This document shows, piece after piece, positions 5,515-5,909 of a stretch of DNA of 5,909 bases. Both the position numbers and the translations under genes were made by a program. Each line of letters opens with the position of its first letter. The stretch's first letter is position 1. Below the pieces are notes generated by a model. The model was not told where the DNA came from. It saw only the letters and a program-made list of their open reading frames with translations, and ran no database searches. Source of the DNA: JAIVJN01 sp036732565 (GTDB lineage: Bacteria > Acidobacteriota > Vicinamibacteria > Vicinamibacterales > UBA2999); contig DAINCF010000461.1 of the NCBI GenBank assembly GCA_036732565.1, positions 1 through 5,909 of the forward strand, written 5' to 3'.

Positions 5515-5909
5515 TCAGTCTCCTGTCGCCGCGACCATCGTCTGCCCTGCAGGCGCGGAGCGCGACGAGCGCTTCAGGCTCTCCCGGAATGAACGCCGTC
5601 CGGCGAGGAGGCACACCACCGCACCGATGCCGCCACCGCCAGCGACGAGAGCGACGGAGGTAGCGACCGCCGGAGGGCCGCCAAGGACGTAGTCGTTCAA
5701 CGCGCCGACCGCCACCGATCCGGCCGCCATGCCGAGCAGCGAGTTACAGAACAGGAACATGGCCGCGACCCGCGAGCGCATCCGGTTCGGAGCCAGCAGC
5801 TGGATGGCCGTCGTCGACGGTGGCATCGGAAACGCCGCGAAGAACAACGCGACGCCGAGGAGCCCGACAGCGGCGGCATCGAGATCGACGGCATTGCGGT
5901 GGCCGGGGC
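5515..5909 (-). CDS. MFS transporter, partial (C-terminal ~130 residues; N-terminus off the right edge)
   Basis: The frame is open from the right edge to the TGA at 5515-5517. It covers about the last three membrane helices of a major facilitator: AVGLLGVALFFAAFP, then VAAMFLFCNSLLGMAAGSVAVGAL, then VATSVALVAGGGGIGAVVCLLAG. Between the first two lies IQLLAPNRMRSRVAAM, the usual C-domain loop with a conserved NRMR. A basic, Ser-rich cytoplasmic tail (RRSFRESLKRSSRSAPAG) closes the protein. In the inner membrane it would import the substrate of, or export the product from, the monooxygenase encoded seven bases downstream. MFS, hydroxylase and hydrolase in one operon fit uptake and breakdown of an aromatic compound, or self-protection against one. 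Subfamily and substrate cannot be fixed from this fragment. Confidence 0.85.
   Translation of the reverse strand, partial: PGHRNAVDLDAAAVGLLGVALFFAAFPMPPSTTAIQLLAPNRMRSRVAAMFLFCNSLLGMAAGSVAVGALNDYVLGGPPAVATSVALVAGGGGIGAVVCLLAGRRSFRESLKRSSRSAPAGQTMVAATGD
5519..5524 (-). promoter_or_regulatory. Ribosome binding site of the monooxygenase, inside the MFS gene end
   Basis: AGGAGA lies 11 bases before ATG 5507 and overlaps the last codons of the transporter gene. Terminating ribosomes would be well placed to re-initiate, so the two proteins are likely produced together. Confidence 0.5.

Noticed and set aside
4509..5663. 384-codon plus-strand frame opposite the monooxygenase
   Set aside because: No recognisable motif; it is antisense to an enzyme with all three FAD motifs intact and crosses into the MFS gene.
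1..5909. CRISPR array, tRNA/rRNA genes, phage or defence-system genes
   Set aside because: No regularly spaced repeats, no cloverleaf-like sequence and no coding match to such systems were seen on either strand.

Overview
The window looks like chromosomal DNA of a high-GC soil-type bacterium, most probably an acidobacterium. Three things point there: a PadR-type repressor directly upstream of a large MacB/FtsX-like permease of the ADOP type (acidobacterial duplicated orphan permease), a Tat-exported xylose-isomerase-like TIM-barrel protein, and a short intergenic repeat with the GLKACAT / AQAFRPA translation that I associate with acidobacterial genomes. This placement is inferred from gene content, not from a marker gene. 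Every intact gene is on the minus strand.

Reading the minus strand from right to left: (1) the C-terminal part of an MFS transporter, entering from the right edge (5515-5909). (2) Seven bases later, a complete FAD-dependent monooxygenase of the PHBH/PhzS-like type (4263-5507). (3) After about 50 bases, the first ~105 residues of an alpha/beta hydrolase (to 4213). It breaks off just after its nucleophile elbow and runs through a frameshifted hydrolase C-terminal tail into a DinB-family domain that lacks its own N-terminus (3486-3902). Transporter, oxygenase and hydrolase together look like a small catabolic or detoxification operon whose distal end has been eroded by deletions.

(4) From 2882 to 3485 there is no intact gene. 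The stretch holds a dispersed repeat with a hairpin (3300-3376), a decayed plus-strand remnant of a second ADOP permease (3155-3300), and the probable promoter and leader of the next gene. (5) A Tat-exported hydroxypyruvate-isomerase-like TIM-barrel protein (1907-2881). (6) A short spacer (1768-1906) with a second copy of the repeat core and a palindromic candidate operator, in front of padR (1423-1767). (7) The ADOP permease (1-1398), which starts 24 bases after padR and runs off the left edge.

I see no convincing new biological system. The notable points are the genome-decay signatures: a 33-base direct repeat bracketing the TIM-barrel gene, a permease remnant resembling the window's own intact permease gene, and a hydrolase-DinB deletion chimera. 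A clear palindromic candidate operator for the PadR switch is the other item worth attention.
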